Of a stretch of DNA of 64,000 nucleotides, positions 11,026 through 22,132 are shown piece by piece. Location: assembly GCA_947471745.1 (NCBI GenBank), contig CANJKZ010000400.1:310001-374000 (forward strand), given 5' to 3'. The first letter of the stretch is position 1, and each line of letters starts with the position of its first letter. Position numbers and translations under genes: made by a program. The DNA is from Closterium sp. Naga37s-1. Lineage: Eukaryota > Streptophyta > Zygnematophyceae > Desmidiales > Closteriaceae. The notes below the pieces were generated by a model, which saw only the letters and a list, made by a program, of their open reading frames with translations, had not been told where the DNA came from and searched no databases.

Positions 11026-14000
11026 TTAGCACGGCACCCACCCAACACCTTTTTGAGCACAGCACTCACCCAATGCCTCCAAAGCTGAGGGCCTTTCTTC
11101 CGGGTCCTTCCTCAGCAAGGCTCTCAGCAGATCCTTTGCCTCCTCCGACACACCCCTCCATACCCGGCTCTTCAGAGTCAGCTCATCCCTTGCAATACCC
11201 TCCTGCATCGTCTTCCCCTCCTGCTGTTTCCCCTTCCCCTTCCTGCTACTGCCACCCGTGCTTCCAGCTTGCTCGTTGAACAGATCTGGTAGTGCCGCCC
11301 AGGAGGGGAGGGCGCCTGCTAGCATGGCGTGCAGCACGACGCCCGCGCTCCAGACGTCCGCCTTGGCGTTGTAGGGTGCTTTCATGGCCACCTCTGGTGC
11401 CATGTACTCTGATCTGCCTGTGGTGTCCGTGCATACACCATCTGAAACCGAGAATTGAGTGGTTTGGGGGGAAAATGTCAGAATGGGTACACACAAGTGC
11501 TGGATCCGAGGAGAATAGGAACGAGAATATATGACCGTTTTTGTCCTTACCATCATCGAGAAAACCAGCCACTCCAAAGTCACTGAGCTTGATCTCCACC
11601 TCCCCGTTGCCTGATTGTCGAGAAATCCGGTCGCACAGGAGGATGTTTTCGGGCTTCACGTCGCGGTGAAGCACACCGAGGGAGTGGCAGTGGTGGAGAG
11701 CTCCCAGCAGCTGTCTCATCACTGATGCCGCGTGTCGCTCATTGAGACGGCCATGGGGGGCGCTTTGTATGAAGTCGAAGAGATCGCCACCGTTGCATAG
11801 TTCCATGACGAGATGAACGGCCTGGATGAGAGGGAGTTGAAGGGTGGAGGAGATGGGCCAGTGAAGAGGAGACCGACACTACATCTTTGTGCAAATGAGG
11901 GTACTTGTGAAATGTGGTGCTTGTACATAGGATGTGGAAGTGCAGGAAGTGTAGCACGAACTTAATATAGCGGGAGAAGCAATTACACGTACCTTTTCGT
12001 CCTCAAATACTTCGTGCACTTGCACAACTCCGCGATGCGATTTTAGAAGGTCCATGAGGAGAACTTCTGTGCGCAAATCAGATACCTCACTTCTTGTCTG
12101 CATGAAAAATCACACAGATGATAAGATGAAGGGAGGAAGTAAACAATTGATTTCACAAGCAGCACCTTGCATTGCAAATTAGTGTATCGTTTCTTACCTT
12201 AATATTGGATTTGGTAATCGTCTTGCAAGCGAACACTGCTCCGGTACTCCATTCCAGGCATTTCCTGATTTCGCCGCTTCCTCCCTCGCCGATCTTCTCC
12301 TTGCTGATGTGGAACTTATCCGTCACGCAACTGTATCGGATGCCCAAAATGCGCTCTCGCAGCTGCAGCTGACGTGGCGAGCATGACACAGAATCCGCTT
12401 TCTGGCCAAAGTTGCATCCAGATGTGCTGTGGTTGATGGGCTGACGTGGGGAGGGAGCTGGAACTGTGGGGCCATCATTGGTGCTGGTGATATGGTCCCT
12501 TCTCCCCAGGTTTCGCCGCTGGAGTTCGCATGCACGAGGAGCTTCATGTTTCGCAAGGAAGAGGGTGAGGGAGCTCCTCTGCTGCGAAAGCCTTCGCGAC
12601 AGTCCGTTGAGCTTGTGTCGCCAGAAACTGACGCGCTTCGCCATTGAACAGCGCCCGCGAGTTTCTTATTTTCAGGGGTAACTGGGAAACCGTTAGTAGT
12701 CGAGGTTAGATCACACACCCCGTAGTCCCCACCATGGGGCTTCGCGCTCCTGTGAGAGACACGCACCGCTCCTCTCGCTGCTTCACCGTGCATCATGTAA
12801 GGAGATGGGAAACCCTGTTTTGAGTGGCTCCTGCTGTGATCCTTGGAATTGTGCGAGGTGTTGCTGCTGCTGGGACTCGATTTATCGTTAAGGCGATGCT
12901 CTCCGCGAGGCGAAGCGACGCCACCTGGCGGCTGCTGCGAAGTTCGCGGACCTCGCACGCATTCGAAATCCCTAGTCTGGACGAGCACGCGCTGAGCATA
13001 TCTCCGAGGCGCCGCTGGCGACGCGGGCAGCGGAGCAGGAGGACTGGAAGCAGCAGCACCACCGCTAGCGCCACTAGCAGTAGCCGTTGCCCCCAATTCG
13101 GTATTGGTGCTCCGAGTACTTTTAGCAGTAGGAGTATCAGTGCAGGCGAAATCAATCTCGGGCAAATCGAGGTTCGACGACGAGCGAAAAGGTCGTGCAT
13201 TCAGACGCCTTCGCGCCGAAATGACGGCGTGGGAGTGATTCGCAACGCCACGCGACGGCCGGCTCGGAGGACTGACTGCGCCGCTGCGTGCGGTGCCGGT
13301 TCTCTCGGCGTTTAGGGCGTTATTGTCCATTTCAGGCACTGATTCGCTGCGAAAGATCGCCGTGACTTGCGGGCCACTTCGGGGCGACTCGATGCGCATC
13401 CGCGGCGCGGCGGCGGAGGTACTTTGAGAAGCAGGATAAACATTACTACGAATCTGACGGCAACCGTCGCCGCGGCCCACGGTGTAACGAGCCGTCATCA
13501 TGCTGTCAAGCCGCGCCGGAACGGACGGCGGTCTGACGAGCTGACGCGGTCGCTGCGACTGCCATTGCCCCTTCCAGAGCCCTGCCGGCGACTTCGGCGG
13601 TAGTAGAGTGCTTGGAATACCACCGAAGGGCGTAGTACACGCAGCAGCAGGAGCTGCCGCCGCCGTCGCGCCGGGAGAGGTATCAAGAGCAGCAGGTGGA
13701 CTATCTGGCGATGAGAGCATCGGCTGTTCTCTACCGCTACCACTGGGCAGCAGCATCTCACTGCTACTGGAAGCGGGGATGAGCTCCAGAACAGCATGGC
13801 CGCCGCGCGCCTCGATCTCTTGTTGGAGGCGATCGAGCTGGAGAAGCAGCTGCGGGTGGTGGCGCGGATTGAGCGTCAGTTTGCTCGGCTCAGCCGCCTG
13901 TCTCGGAGGCATTGCGTTGGGGTACGCCGCGGCGGTAGTACTACTAGAGGCGACGGAGTTGACGGAGAAACTGCCGGGATAGAAGGCGGTTCTGATGGGT

Positions 14001-14059
14001 GGAGAGGCTCTGAGCTTGTGATCGTCCGCCATGATCGTGACGGGAACAGCTGAAAGCAT
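11026..14059 (-). CDS. Serine/threonine protein kinase, CAMK/CDPK-like, multi-exon
   Basis: The coding start is at 14059, or at the in-frame MADDHK at 14032. The first part (to about 12400) encodes some 500 residues of Ser/Pro/Ala-rich disordered sequence. The kinase domain follows: glycine loop GEGGSGEI and catalytic lysine FACKTI (exon ending 12198), an exon at 12097-11993, an exon at 11821-11551 with [11 protein letters not shown] and SDFGVAGF, and an exon from 11441 with SEYMAPE and [12 protein letters not shown]. Introns show GT-AG borders. The N-terminal part and the glycine-loop part lie in different frames, so a short intron or frameshift lies between about 12480 and 12323. The 3' end is uncertain: reading through stops at 11026, but GTGAGT after LEALG (near 11059) could be a donor. 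I see no EF-hands, so this is not a canonical CDPK. It carries a Lys/Gly-rich insert in the C-lobe. Confidence 0.82.
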
Positions 14060-16289
14060 TTTCGTTTGATAGTCTGCGTGTCTGGTGCTATTGAGAAGAA
14101 CCGATGATAAATATAGAATCGCGTCGAAGCAAACGCGGAGCTGGCTGTGAGTGAAAGTAACCGTCCGATAGCAAACGAATGTTTTCGTAACCAGGCGGCG
14201 GAGCTTGAATTAAGATACCACACGTCATGATGACAGGTGGTGAACCTGCCAATAGAAAATGCTTGAATACCCATTGTCTTTTCTAGTCGTGTGCTGAGTG
14301 GTGTCGTGGTTCGGCTAAATGACGTATCTATGGGAGATATTGACGTCAAGTAATGTGATACATCTGTGTGAAGAAGAAGATGGCTGCAAGCAAAGGAGAG
14401 TTACAGCTGCAGCAGGGAAGAGGCAGAAATCAACTAGGACTAATCAGGGGGCCTGAGCTGGAGTTCTCGACTCGACATCCGTGAAACTCCGTTTTCCTAC
14501 AGTACTCATAGGATTTCATACAGAGCTTCTGATTCGTCGAAAATACCTCTCAGGATTTTCCTCCAATTCCCAAAAAAGGCCGAAGTTGGAAATCAAGTAG
14601 CCTTGAAATGTTTGGAAATCTGGGGAGCAGTGCTCATGGATCAGGAAAACAAACCATTTTAGAAGTTACTTCTACGTCCTGATTTTGAACAGGGAGTTTC
14701 ACCATCACCCCGACACAACCCGTGGGACTTGGAAGTCTACGTTTAGATAAAGGGTGAAAGGAGTGCTGTCAGATGTGACGAACTTAGTTAGAATGGCTCT
14801 AGAATGGTGAGGTGCTTTCGCCAGCCTTTGTCAGAGGCATAATGGGACTCTAACATGCATAACTTCGGTGCCCCCATCTGCGGGTGGCGCCAGCTGTTCC
14901 ATCTGCGGGTGGCGCCGGCTGTAAATTACAGCTGGTTCTGTCCCTAGCGATTTCTGTTCATTCAGTCCCATGTCCAAGGTTACACCAACCAAACCCGAAG
15001 ATACGAGGGTCGTGAGAGTGCAAATAAAGCGCCTGAACCTGGCAACAGGTATAGAGGCATGCCCACATATCCCGCTTAAACGAAATACATTTGGGTAGGG
15101 TTTTCCCTAATCCATACGGTGGCAGCAAAAGGGTGAGCACGCCTTGTTTTCTTGCCGTGTTTTCTTATTTCTCTGCACAATTTGCGCCAAACCAAACCCG
15201 AAATCCAAAGCGACTGTCGTCCAAGACGAGAAAGAAGTACAGTTGAAGGACAAGAAGGGGAGGGGGTGCTTGTTGGTTGCATGGGTGGGGTGGGTCCAAG
15301 TACAGTAAAGACAGAAGCCATGGGTCGATTATGCCTGCCATGATTCACAAATGACACGTCGTGCTCGTCCGAGAGAAACCGTCAGCTCGTTGGGATTCTT
15401 AACAGATGTGATTGTCCACTCTGCGATGTGACCCTTTCGTCAAAATTTCCCAATGTGTGGACTGACAAGGATGAAGACCTTGGCCATTGTTAAAATATTA
15501 TTAAGGTTCAAGTACGTTTGAGATCGGTGAGGCTGTTATGAGAGGTTTGCATCCAACAAACCACAGGTGTGAACTTTTCTCTCTCGCATTCTGTGGTGGT
15601 GCTCGCAAACGTTTCGATCTCCGGACACCATGAGAGGTCTTATGGCTAAAACGTGAACCTGGTGTACCTCATTCTCTGATTGCGTGACATACACCCTCTT
15701 TCTCAACCTTTTCACCTTGCGCGACTCGTCGCTACAGTACTTGGCTCATGCGATCTGGTGCCAATAAAAGTTCCTAGGCAACCTGGGGGGAAAGCCGGAC
15801 CACGTGAATAACTTTCCCAAACAGATGAAAACGTTGACAACGCTTTTTGTGAAGTGCATAACCTTACCTAACCGCATTCTTCGCATTGTGCTTGTACAGT
15901 AGGTGACAAGACCATTCTGAACGTGGTGACGTTCTACAAACCATGTACGTTCTCCAACCAGGTGCTCTACTAGCGCGAAAGAGAGTGTATCGGGAACAGC
16001 TGCATCGTCTGCGTCGTCTGTACACAACTGACACTGACAGGGTGTCGAGGTCAACGGAGACTTGTTTGTGACCACTACGGACATGCCCGAGGAGTGAATC
16101 TAATCCACCGCAGGCAGCGGAGGCACCAGGTCACAGAGAGTGAGTGATCTTCGATGAAAATTAAAAGAAGCAAAAATATAATCTCGGCCTGCTAGCTACA
16201 GATTCATTTGAAGTGACTTGGAGGAGGTGAGTCACAACTCGGATTCTGCAGCGTTCCTGGTCCTTTTGACTGACAGCACAAGCTGTTAC
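14060..16289. other. Kinase upstream region and gene-poor spacer
   Basis: The first 250-300 bp resemble the region upstream of kinase copy 1 (7260-7425) and may contain the promoter. The remainder has no supported gene. A short imperfect duplication, TCTGCGGGTGGCGCC, occurs twice at 14877-14915. Confidence 0.5.
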
Positions 16290-17488
16290 TAGGTAGGCCA
16301 TAGCACCTAAATGAGTGAATTGGATACAAAAGTAAGGCCCTACAGCAAGATAGAAGCAGAAACAGACGATGATTACCGGTAGCTGAGTTTGCCAGCCAGC
16401 GAATCCCCTAGGCCTACAGCTGAGGCAGACACGATGAGCGCACCGCGAATGATTAGTAAGCTACTAGAACCTCATTATAAGTCCCCCCCTCGGTCCATGT
16501 TCATGTGCAGTACTGCTGACTCACTGCACCCCTGCACCTGTCATATTCAGCATCAACTCCTTCAGACCAGGAGACACTATATTAGACACCACTAGCCTTC
16601 TTCCTTATCCCCCTCACCCAAACCCTCCCACCACTCCACCCTCGCAATGCACCCTCTTCCCATCACCCCTCCCTTCCCTCCCATCCCCCCATCCCCAGCC
16701 CCCCTCCTCCCCCCGCCCCCCCACCCCTCCCATCTCCTTCCTATGCATAACCCTATTAACCACAGCTGTTAGTAAAAGCTCCCCAACCTACTGTGATTAT
16801 TCGGGTTAATCGGAAACATGCCTATGCTCGCACAGACACGGTCACATTCCTGTGCCACTGACATGCCCTGACTGTTTTTGACATGCCTCAGAAGCAGGCC
16901 CAGAGCAGACTGTGCTGCATCAGCTCTGCACCAGCCGAACCATACCTCAACGGGTCGGTTCGGGTTTTCCCCTTGTTGAGCTGTGCCTTGCCTCCCGAAT
17001 TTTCCTCTCACCCTTCCTCTCATCCTTCCTCTCACCCTTCCATTAGCTCGTCCATTAACCCTCCCATTCACCCATTCATGCACCCCTCCAATGAGCAGCT
17101 TTCACACAGCTTCCAATTCCTCCTGCCTACCAAAAAAGAGCGAGCGAGCAGCTTGCGCACTGCTTCCCATCCTTTCCCCCCATGTGCCTCAGGACTCCCA
17201 AGCTGGGCTCTACGGCTACGAGTCAGCTCGCACAAATGCTAACCTCCATTACATATCCGAATATCCCCTTAATCCTTCCTCGGTGCAAGCCCCCGATATG
17301 CTCGCCCCCTAGCAGCTTGCATCCTGGCCGCACAGAATGAGCGACAGCTTCGTCTACCCCTTGGCCTGGCCCGCTCCGGAATTTCAACCCTCTGTCCCCC
17401 TCCCCTCCTCCCTTCAAACCCCCCTCCTTCCCCTTTCAGCCAACTGCCGGCACAACGGGCAATTTTGTTAAACTCAAATTTCCCCCAC
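16290..17488. repeat. Segmental duplication, copy 2 (downstream flank)
   Basis: This is the partner of 9050-10229. It consists of low-complexity pyrimidine tracts and CATTCACCC-type tandem repeats downstream of the unknown gene. I see no coding evidence. Confidence 0.65.
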
Positions 17489-19444
17489 TCAGCTCGCATG
17501 CTGATCGCCCTGAATGTTAAACGTCTTCTTTAGCCCCCTCGCAAGCCGCCCCAGCCCGGCCAATCCCGATGCCCGACCCACACTCCCTCCGCTGCTCGCC
17601 CTCCCATGATCACCATGCAGGTCGGACGGTGACCGGGTATACTCTGGCCGTTTCTTCTCAAACACTGAGGTCGTCGGCCCCTTGGGTTTCCTCGCCCCCA
17701 TGCTGCCCGCCTGTGACCCGTACACCGCTGACGCGGCGCGCGGCGATTGGTCGATCCCAGATTTCCGCCCGTCCTTGCTCTTCTTGTCGTCGTCGTCGCC
17801 GCTGCTGCTGCTTTCTTCGCCAGTCTTGCTGGGCGCTACTCTAACGCCCACTGCAGCTAGTTGGGACGCGATTTCATCCTCCCAAGATAACCCCGAGGGC
17901 GCGCGGGCCTGAATATGCCCCTTGATCTTCTCCCTCCCCTTCCTCTCGCCCCCTTCTTTCGCAGCTTCACCTTCTTTTTGCGGCTCCGCACCCTCTTGTG
18001 ACCCTGCTTCCGGCCCTTCCCCCCCTTTTGCACCTCCTATGTCGTGTTTCCGGCTCTTGAGGTCTACCGCTGACCCGCTGCCGCCCCGTGCGATCATCAC
18101 ACTATGCGTACCGTCCTTCTTCCGACTTACTATCCCTGTCATCGCCCCAGACTTTCTCGTGCTGCTGCTGCTTGTGGTACTACTCTCTCTCGCGCTCCCA
18201 TCTCTCGCACTCTCCTTCGCACTGCTGCTCTTGCTACTCCGCCCCTCACCCTTCCCCCCTCGAGACCCCGGCCGCTCCCCCCGCTCCCCCTTCCCCCCGT
18301 CCCCCTTGCCCCCCTCCCCTTTACTCCCCACAACCGCGATCCCCACAACCCCCCCGGCGGCCGCGCATCGTTTCAGCTCCCCAAACCCGACCTCCCAGTT
18401 GTTACTACTCTCAGCGGAAACCCTCGTTAGCTGCACAGACCACGTGCTACGGCTCCTCATAGCCGCATACTCTGACGTTATCCCTATAGACGCATCGAAC
18501 ATGAGGTTCAACCCTGCTTGTAGCACACTCCCTGGCCCCTCCGGCGCCCCCATTTGGGAAAAATCCATGGACAGTGACGGACTCATGCGGCCTTGTAAGC
18601 CCGAGAGCCATAGGGATCCGTCGGAAATCCCCCCGCCGCCCCACCCGAACCTCGGGCTTGGCGGGTCGTTCAGGCCTGGGTCGGATGACGACGAAAGCCG
18701 CCGCCCCTTGGCGGCTTTTGCTGACGCTGCGGCGACTGCTAACGCGGACGCCCCACGCTTCGTTTTTTGCTGCTTCGACGCCTTTGGATCAGGCACGGCC
18801 GGGGTGAGGGCTTCACTAAGGTACGGGTACGCGCCATGCCACGCGTCTGTAGGGTTCTTTAACCGCCATAGCTCTCTCGAAAACCGCTGCGACACTGAAA
18901 CTGGCGGCGCTGCTTTCCCTCCCCCTGCCCCACCTGCTCCCGCTCCCCCCCCTTTCCTTCCCTTTCCTGCTAACGGCGGCAGACCTCCGCGCTTCCCCAC
19001 TGCGCCTCCCACTTCTCTCCCCGCGCCCGCCGCCGCCGCTGCCGCGGCCGCCATGGCTTCCTTATGCTCGGTCGAGAACACGAAGTCATCATCTTCGTCA
19101 AATTCTTCTAATGCCTTCTGTAGCCGCGTTTTCCCCTCCGGCTTAATATACTCCGGTTCTTGATCCTCCTTAGTTAAGAACTTCTTAGGCGCGCCGGGGT
19201 ACAGGTATAATACGACGCGCGGCGGAACGACGCCCTTGTTGGCGGAAACTACCGCCTGGAGCTTCCGCTCGAGGCGCTGGTGCGCGGAGAAGGAGAGCAC
19301 CCCCCCGCGCTCGTGCGCGCGGAAGTCCTCAAGGAGATTTTCCAGGTGGTACCGCGCCTGGGATCGGCCCAGACACTCGTGCGCCGCTAGTGTGCAGATA
19401 GTGTCTTTATGGACTAGGAATATCAGCATCACCTGATCCCAGCT
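17489..19444 (-). CDS. Unidentified protein, large 3' exon (about 650 residues)
   Basis: I do not recognise the family. The exon starts at 19444 after an acceptor (CCCCGCAG) and stops at 17489. The N-terminal third looks structured and conserved: MLIFLVHKDTICTLAAHE, an RYHLENLLEDFRAHERGG segment, VVLYLYPGAPKKFL, and the acidic EEFDEDDDFVF. Then come Ala/Gly-rich linkers, a second structured block (FSRELWRLKNPTDAWHGAYPYL), a hydrophobic block (SVLQAGLNLMFDASIGITSEYAAM with SVQLTRVS and CAAAGGVVGIAVVG), and a long charged Ser/Lys/Gly-rich tail ending in DQHAS. Upstream exons are not identified. A truncated pseudogene copy lies at 10230-10607. The nearby kinase is on the same strand, but eukaryotic proximity alone says little about function. 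Confidence 0.72.
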   Translation of the reverse strand, partial: SWDQVMLIFLVHKDTICTLAAHECLGRSQARYHLENLLEDFRAHERGGVLSFSAHQRLERKLQAVVSANKGVVPPRVVLYLYPGAPKKFLTKEDQEPEYIKPEGKTRLQKALEEFDEDDDFVFSTEHKEAMAAAAAAAAGAGREVGGAVGKRGGLPPLAGKGRKGGGAGAGGAGGGKAAPPVSVSQRFSRELWRLKNPTDAWHGAYPYLSEALTPAVPDPKASKQQKTKRGASALAVAAASAKAAKGRRLSSSSDPGLNDPPSPRFGWGGGGISDGSLWLSGLQGRMSPSLSMDFSQMGAPEGPGSVLQAGLNLMFDASIGITSEYAAMRSRSTWSVQLTRVSAESSNNWEVGFGELKRCAAAGGVVGIAVVGSKGEGGKGDGGKGERGERPGSRGGKGEGRSSKSSSAKESARDGSARESSTTSSSSTRKSGAMTGIVSRKKDGTHSVMIARGGSGSAVDLKSRKHDIGGAKGGEGPEAGSQEGAEPQKEGEAAKEGGERKGREKIKGHIQARAPSGLSWEDEIASQLAAVGVRVAPSKTGEESSSSGDDDDKKSKDGRKSGIDQSPRAASAVYGSQAGSMGARKPKGPTTSVFEKKRPEYTRSPSDLHGDHGRASSGGSVGRASGLAGLGRLARGLKKTFNIQGDQHAS

Positions 19445-19803
19445 CTGCGGGGTTAGAAAGGAGGGGGAAGGGGAGGAGGGAAAGGAGGGATGGGGGGAGA
19501 GGAGGGTAGGGGAAGAGGGGGGAGACAAGGTTTGGGCCCACGTGCGACGCTAGCGTGCAGATAATGTCTTTATGGACAAGTGGGATCAGCATCACCTGAT
19601 CCCAGCTCTGCGGGGAACAGGGAGAGGGGGGGAGGAGGGGAGGGGGGGAGGGGGAAATGAGGAAGGAGGGGAAGGGAGGGAAAGGGAGACAAAATTGGAG
19701 GAGGGGAGGGGAAGGAAGGGGAAGAGAGGAGGAGCTGGGTCACTCGTGCGCGGCTAGATAATGTGCTTGTGCAAAAGAAATATTGAGCTCGCCTGATCAT
19801 GAG
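19386..19803 (-). repeat. Three tandem copies of an exon start with purine-rich spacers
   Basis: The first about 60-70 bp of the unknown gene's large exon (near 19386-19455) recur at about 19545-19614, almost unchanged including the acceptor. They recur more degenerately at about 19750-19803. The spacers are GA-rich on the plus strand (CT-rich on the coding strand), like stretched polypyrimidine tracts. Only the first copy leads into the long open frame; the others terminate soon. Confidence 0.65.
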
Positions 19804-22050
19804 ACCTTTGATGTACGACACGCTGACGCACTTACTGGACTGTCAAACTAAGTCAGTAAGGGTCAACTGGCATAAGGTAAGTCCAACAGCCTCCAAGTGA
19901 CCCGCCAGCCCGAAGCTGTAGTCTAGCCCCAAGCTACAACCTACGAGCATCTACCATAAATAATCAGGTTACGGAAACATGGAACGTTTGCAGGTATACG
20001 AGTACATATTAACCTACCGAAAAGACATATCAGTGAACCTACCAAGGAGAACCATCGCGCGTGCTTCGGAACCTTCTTCGCAGCTTCAAGGAGGAAATCG
20101 TCGAATTCCCCTTTCAGGGGACTGTACGAAATGAGGACATCTGTGCCTCTCGAAATCCCCAGGCCCAGAATAAGCTCCTGTTCATTACGAGTCGACATGA
20201 AACCCTAACTCGAGCCTGCTTCGAGATGTCTCAGGACACGACTAGTGCTCGCTTCGACATGAAACCCTAGTTCGAGCATGTACGGACTGAAAGCTGGTGC
20301 GCGCGCTAGAGCTTGTTGGGAGCGAGGCAGCATGGAAGCGTCAATGCTGAGCGGTCCGATGCGGTTGAGACTGGTGGAATAAGGGGAAGCCAAGCGGTCT
20401 TCTTGGTATTGAACATAGCAGGTGTCGGCGTATCTCGGACATTGCTGAAAGAGTAAGCTTAAATAGAAGAGTGGAAGGTACGCAAGGTTTGAAACCCTGA
20501 CGCTTGATGAGTAATCTCGAAACAACGAGGTTGGTAAAAGAGGCACTAACTTAGAAAAGGCGACGCGAGGTGAAGCTGCGTTTCACGGAAGAAACACGTT
20601 AGTGGCTAGAGTTCAAGTTTATCAGCAACCTTGGCGGCGAGGTCGGTAAAGAAACAAGTCAGCTGCCTTATTAAAACCAAGAAGGTTGCGAAGGTGAAGC
20701 ATAAAAATACAACAACTGAAACTAATCTGGTTTGTCCAGGCAGCCATGGAGGTAGGCACAACAAAATAGCTGAGAGCTGAAATAGGGTTAGTTGGGGAAG
20801 CTGATGATTTCCAACCAACCACCAAACTAATCCCAAAGGTCGCGACAGCAGCGACGAGAACTGAGCGACGCAGTAACTTTCGTTCCCATGCTTTTGCGAC
20901 GTATTGGCGAGACACTGCCTCGTAGCTGGTTGGTGAGATGAAACATCAAGCCAATTGCGGTGGAGCATCGTGCGAGCTTGCGACTTGGATGTTCGCGCGG
21001 CTTACATGACCTGGAAAAACACTTTCGCCTGGTTCCCCCATTTGTCAAAAGTTAAAGCTGCGAAGGCCCGTGATAGTTACCTGACTTCGTCAGGCCATGA
21101 AAAACAGCTGAAAAGCGCGGGATCGTCAAAGAATCAGCACAACTGGTCACAAAGACTGGCAATTTCGAGGGCGTGTTACCACCACCTCCAATTCGTCAAA
21201 GTTTGCAGCTTCGAGGGTCACTCATTTGCAACTTCGAGGGCCACCTAGAAGTCAAATCTGTCCCTCCTCCCTCACACCATGTCGGCCCTACGACCTGTCC
21301 CGTCCCGTCCAGTGTTCAACTCGCTGCGAAATGGAACACGCGATGATGGGATGGAGGACAGGAAGCAGAGTCACCAAACATTCTCCCCTTCACGAAATCT
21401 TTCTCTTCACAGGTCCGTGGATGGACGTAGACGAGATCTGCGTTTTGAGTTGACAGTTAGAAGGTGACGAGACTGCTTGTAGACAAGGTTGCAGACTCAT
21501 AATATGAGCCTAGTAGGCTAAAAATCAGTCAACGTCATTTTTTTCGTCTACGCATCTCTATCACCGATGCTTGCGTACGTAGTATCGGTGCAGAGGTACC
21601 ATTGGCGTTGGACTCTATCACAGCCAGGATTCGCTAGACGAGAAACCCGCTCTCCAGGATGACGCGACTGTTCCTCGCAATTAGAGCGAGAGTCACGGAT
21701 GTAGAACGAGAGGCAGGTCAAATCAAATTGCCTGATTTCCTCAAACGATTTCTTCTTCGCGTGACAAGTTATGACGTGACGGGACGCCATCTTGCGTGGA
21801 GATCCTCCATGGCGTCCCGTAACGTGGAACGTTGCGACAGGATTCTCCCGGACGACGTGACCTCCGCCACGCGGCTTTGCTTGTCAAAGGAATCCTTGCT
21901 GTCGCGCGTTGAGGATTGTCGAAGGAGAAACTCGGCGAATCTGGAATGGGTCTTGAGTACAAATTGACAAACTCTGTCCTCATTTAATTCATATCAGCTC
22001 AACTTGCTCTACAACCAAATTGAAAGTTGTGTAAGATCCAGTCAACCGCC
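19804..22050. other. Gene-poor region
   Basis: No supported coding region. A direct repeat containing ACATGAAACCCTA occurs at about 20195 and 20254; its AAACCCTAA form at the first site is a plant telobox. The 200 bp before 22051 may hold the promoter of the next gene, but I see no clear TATA box. Confidence 0.45.
20192..20274 (+). promoter_or_regulatory. Direct repeat with telobox-like motif
   Basis: Two copies of CGACATGAAACCCTA followed by a CGAGC or TCGAGC tail lie 59 bp apart. AAACCCTAA is known from plant promoters of translation-related genes. No adjacent gene is identified, so the role is open. Confidence 0.25.
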
Positions 22051-22132
22051 ATGGCTACCGCTGCATCGTCCAACCTGCATCCGCGCTTCGTCTGGAAGTT
22101 TTCGGTGGTTGCTTTTACGCTGATTCTCTCAG
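22051..22132 (+). CDS. Exon 1: signal-peptide exon of the Asn-Gly/Cys gene
   Basis: ATG in the context ACCGCCATGGCT, followed by 27 codons and a donor CAG|GTATGC. The encoded segment has a polar N-terminus, one basic stretch and a hydrophobic core, as in a secretory signal. The phase-1 end joins in frame to GG ACA TCC at 22313. Confidence 0.65.

Noticed and set aside
12824..13315. Plus-strand Arg/Ser-rich open frame over the kinase N-terminus
   Set aside because: Shadow of the minus-strand kinase frame; no motif of its own.
17922..19163. Plus-strand 413-codon Pro/Leu/Ala-rich frame
   Set aside because: Opposite to the conserved minus-strand gene at 17489-19444, whose acceptor, stop and duplicated pseudogene support the minus strand. 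Composition is that of a complement.
20061..21967. Several 60-120-codon open frames in the gene-poor interval
   Set aside because: No motif, no splice-linked partners, and lengths expected by chance at this base composition.
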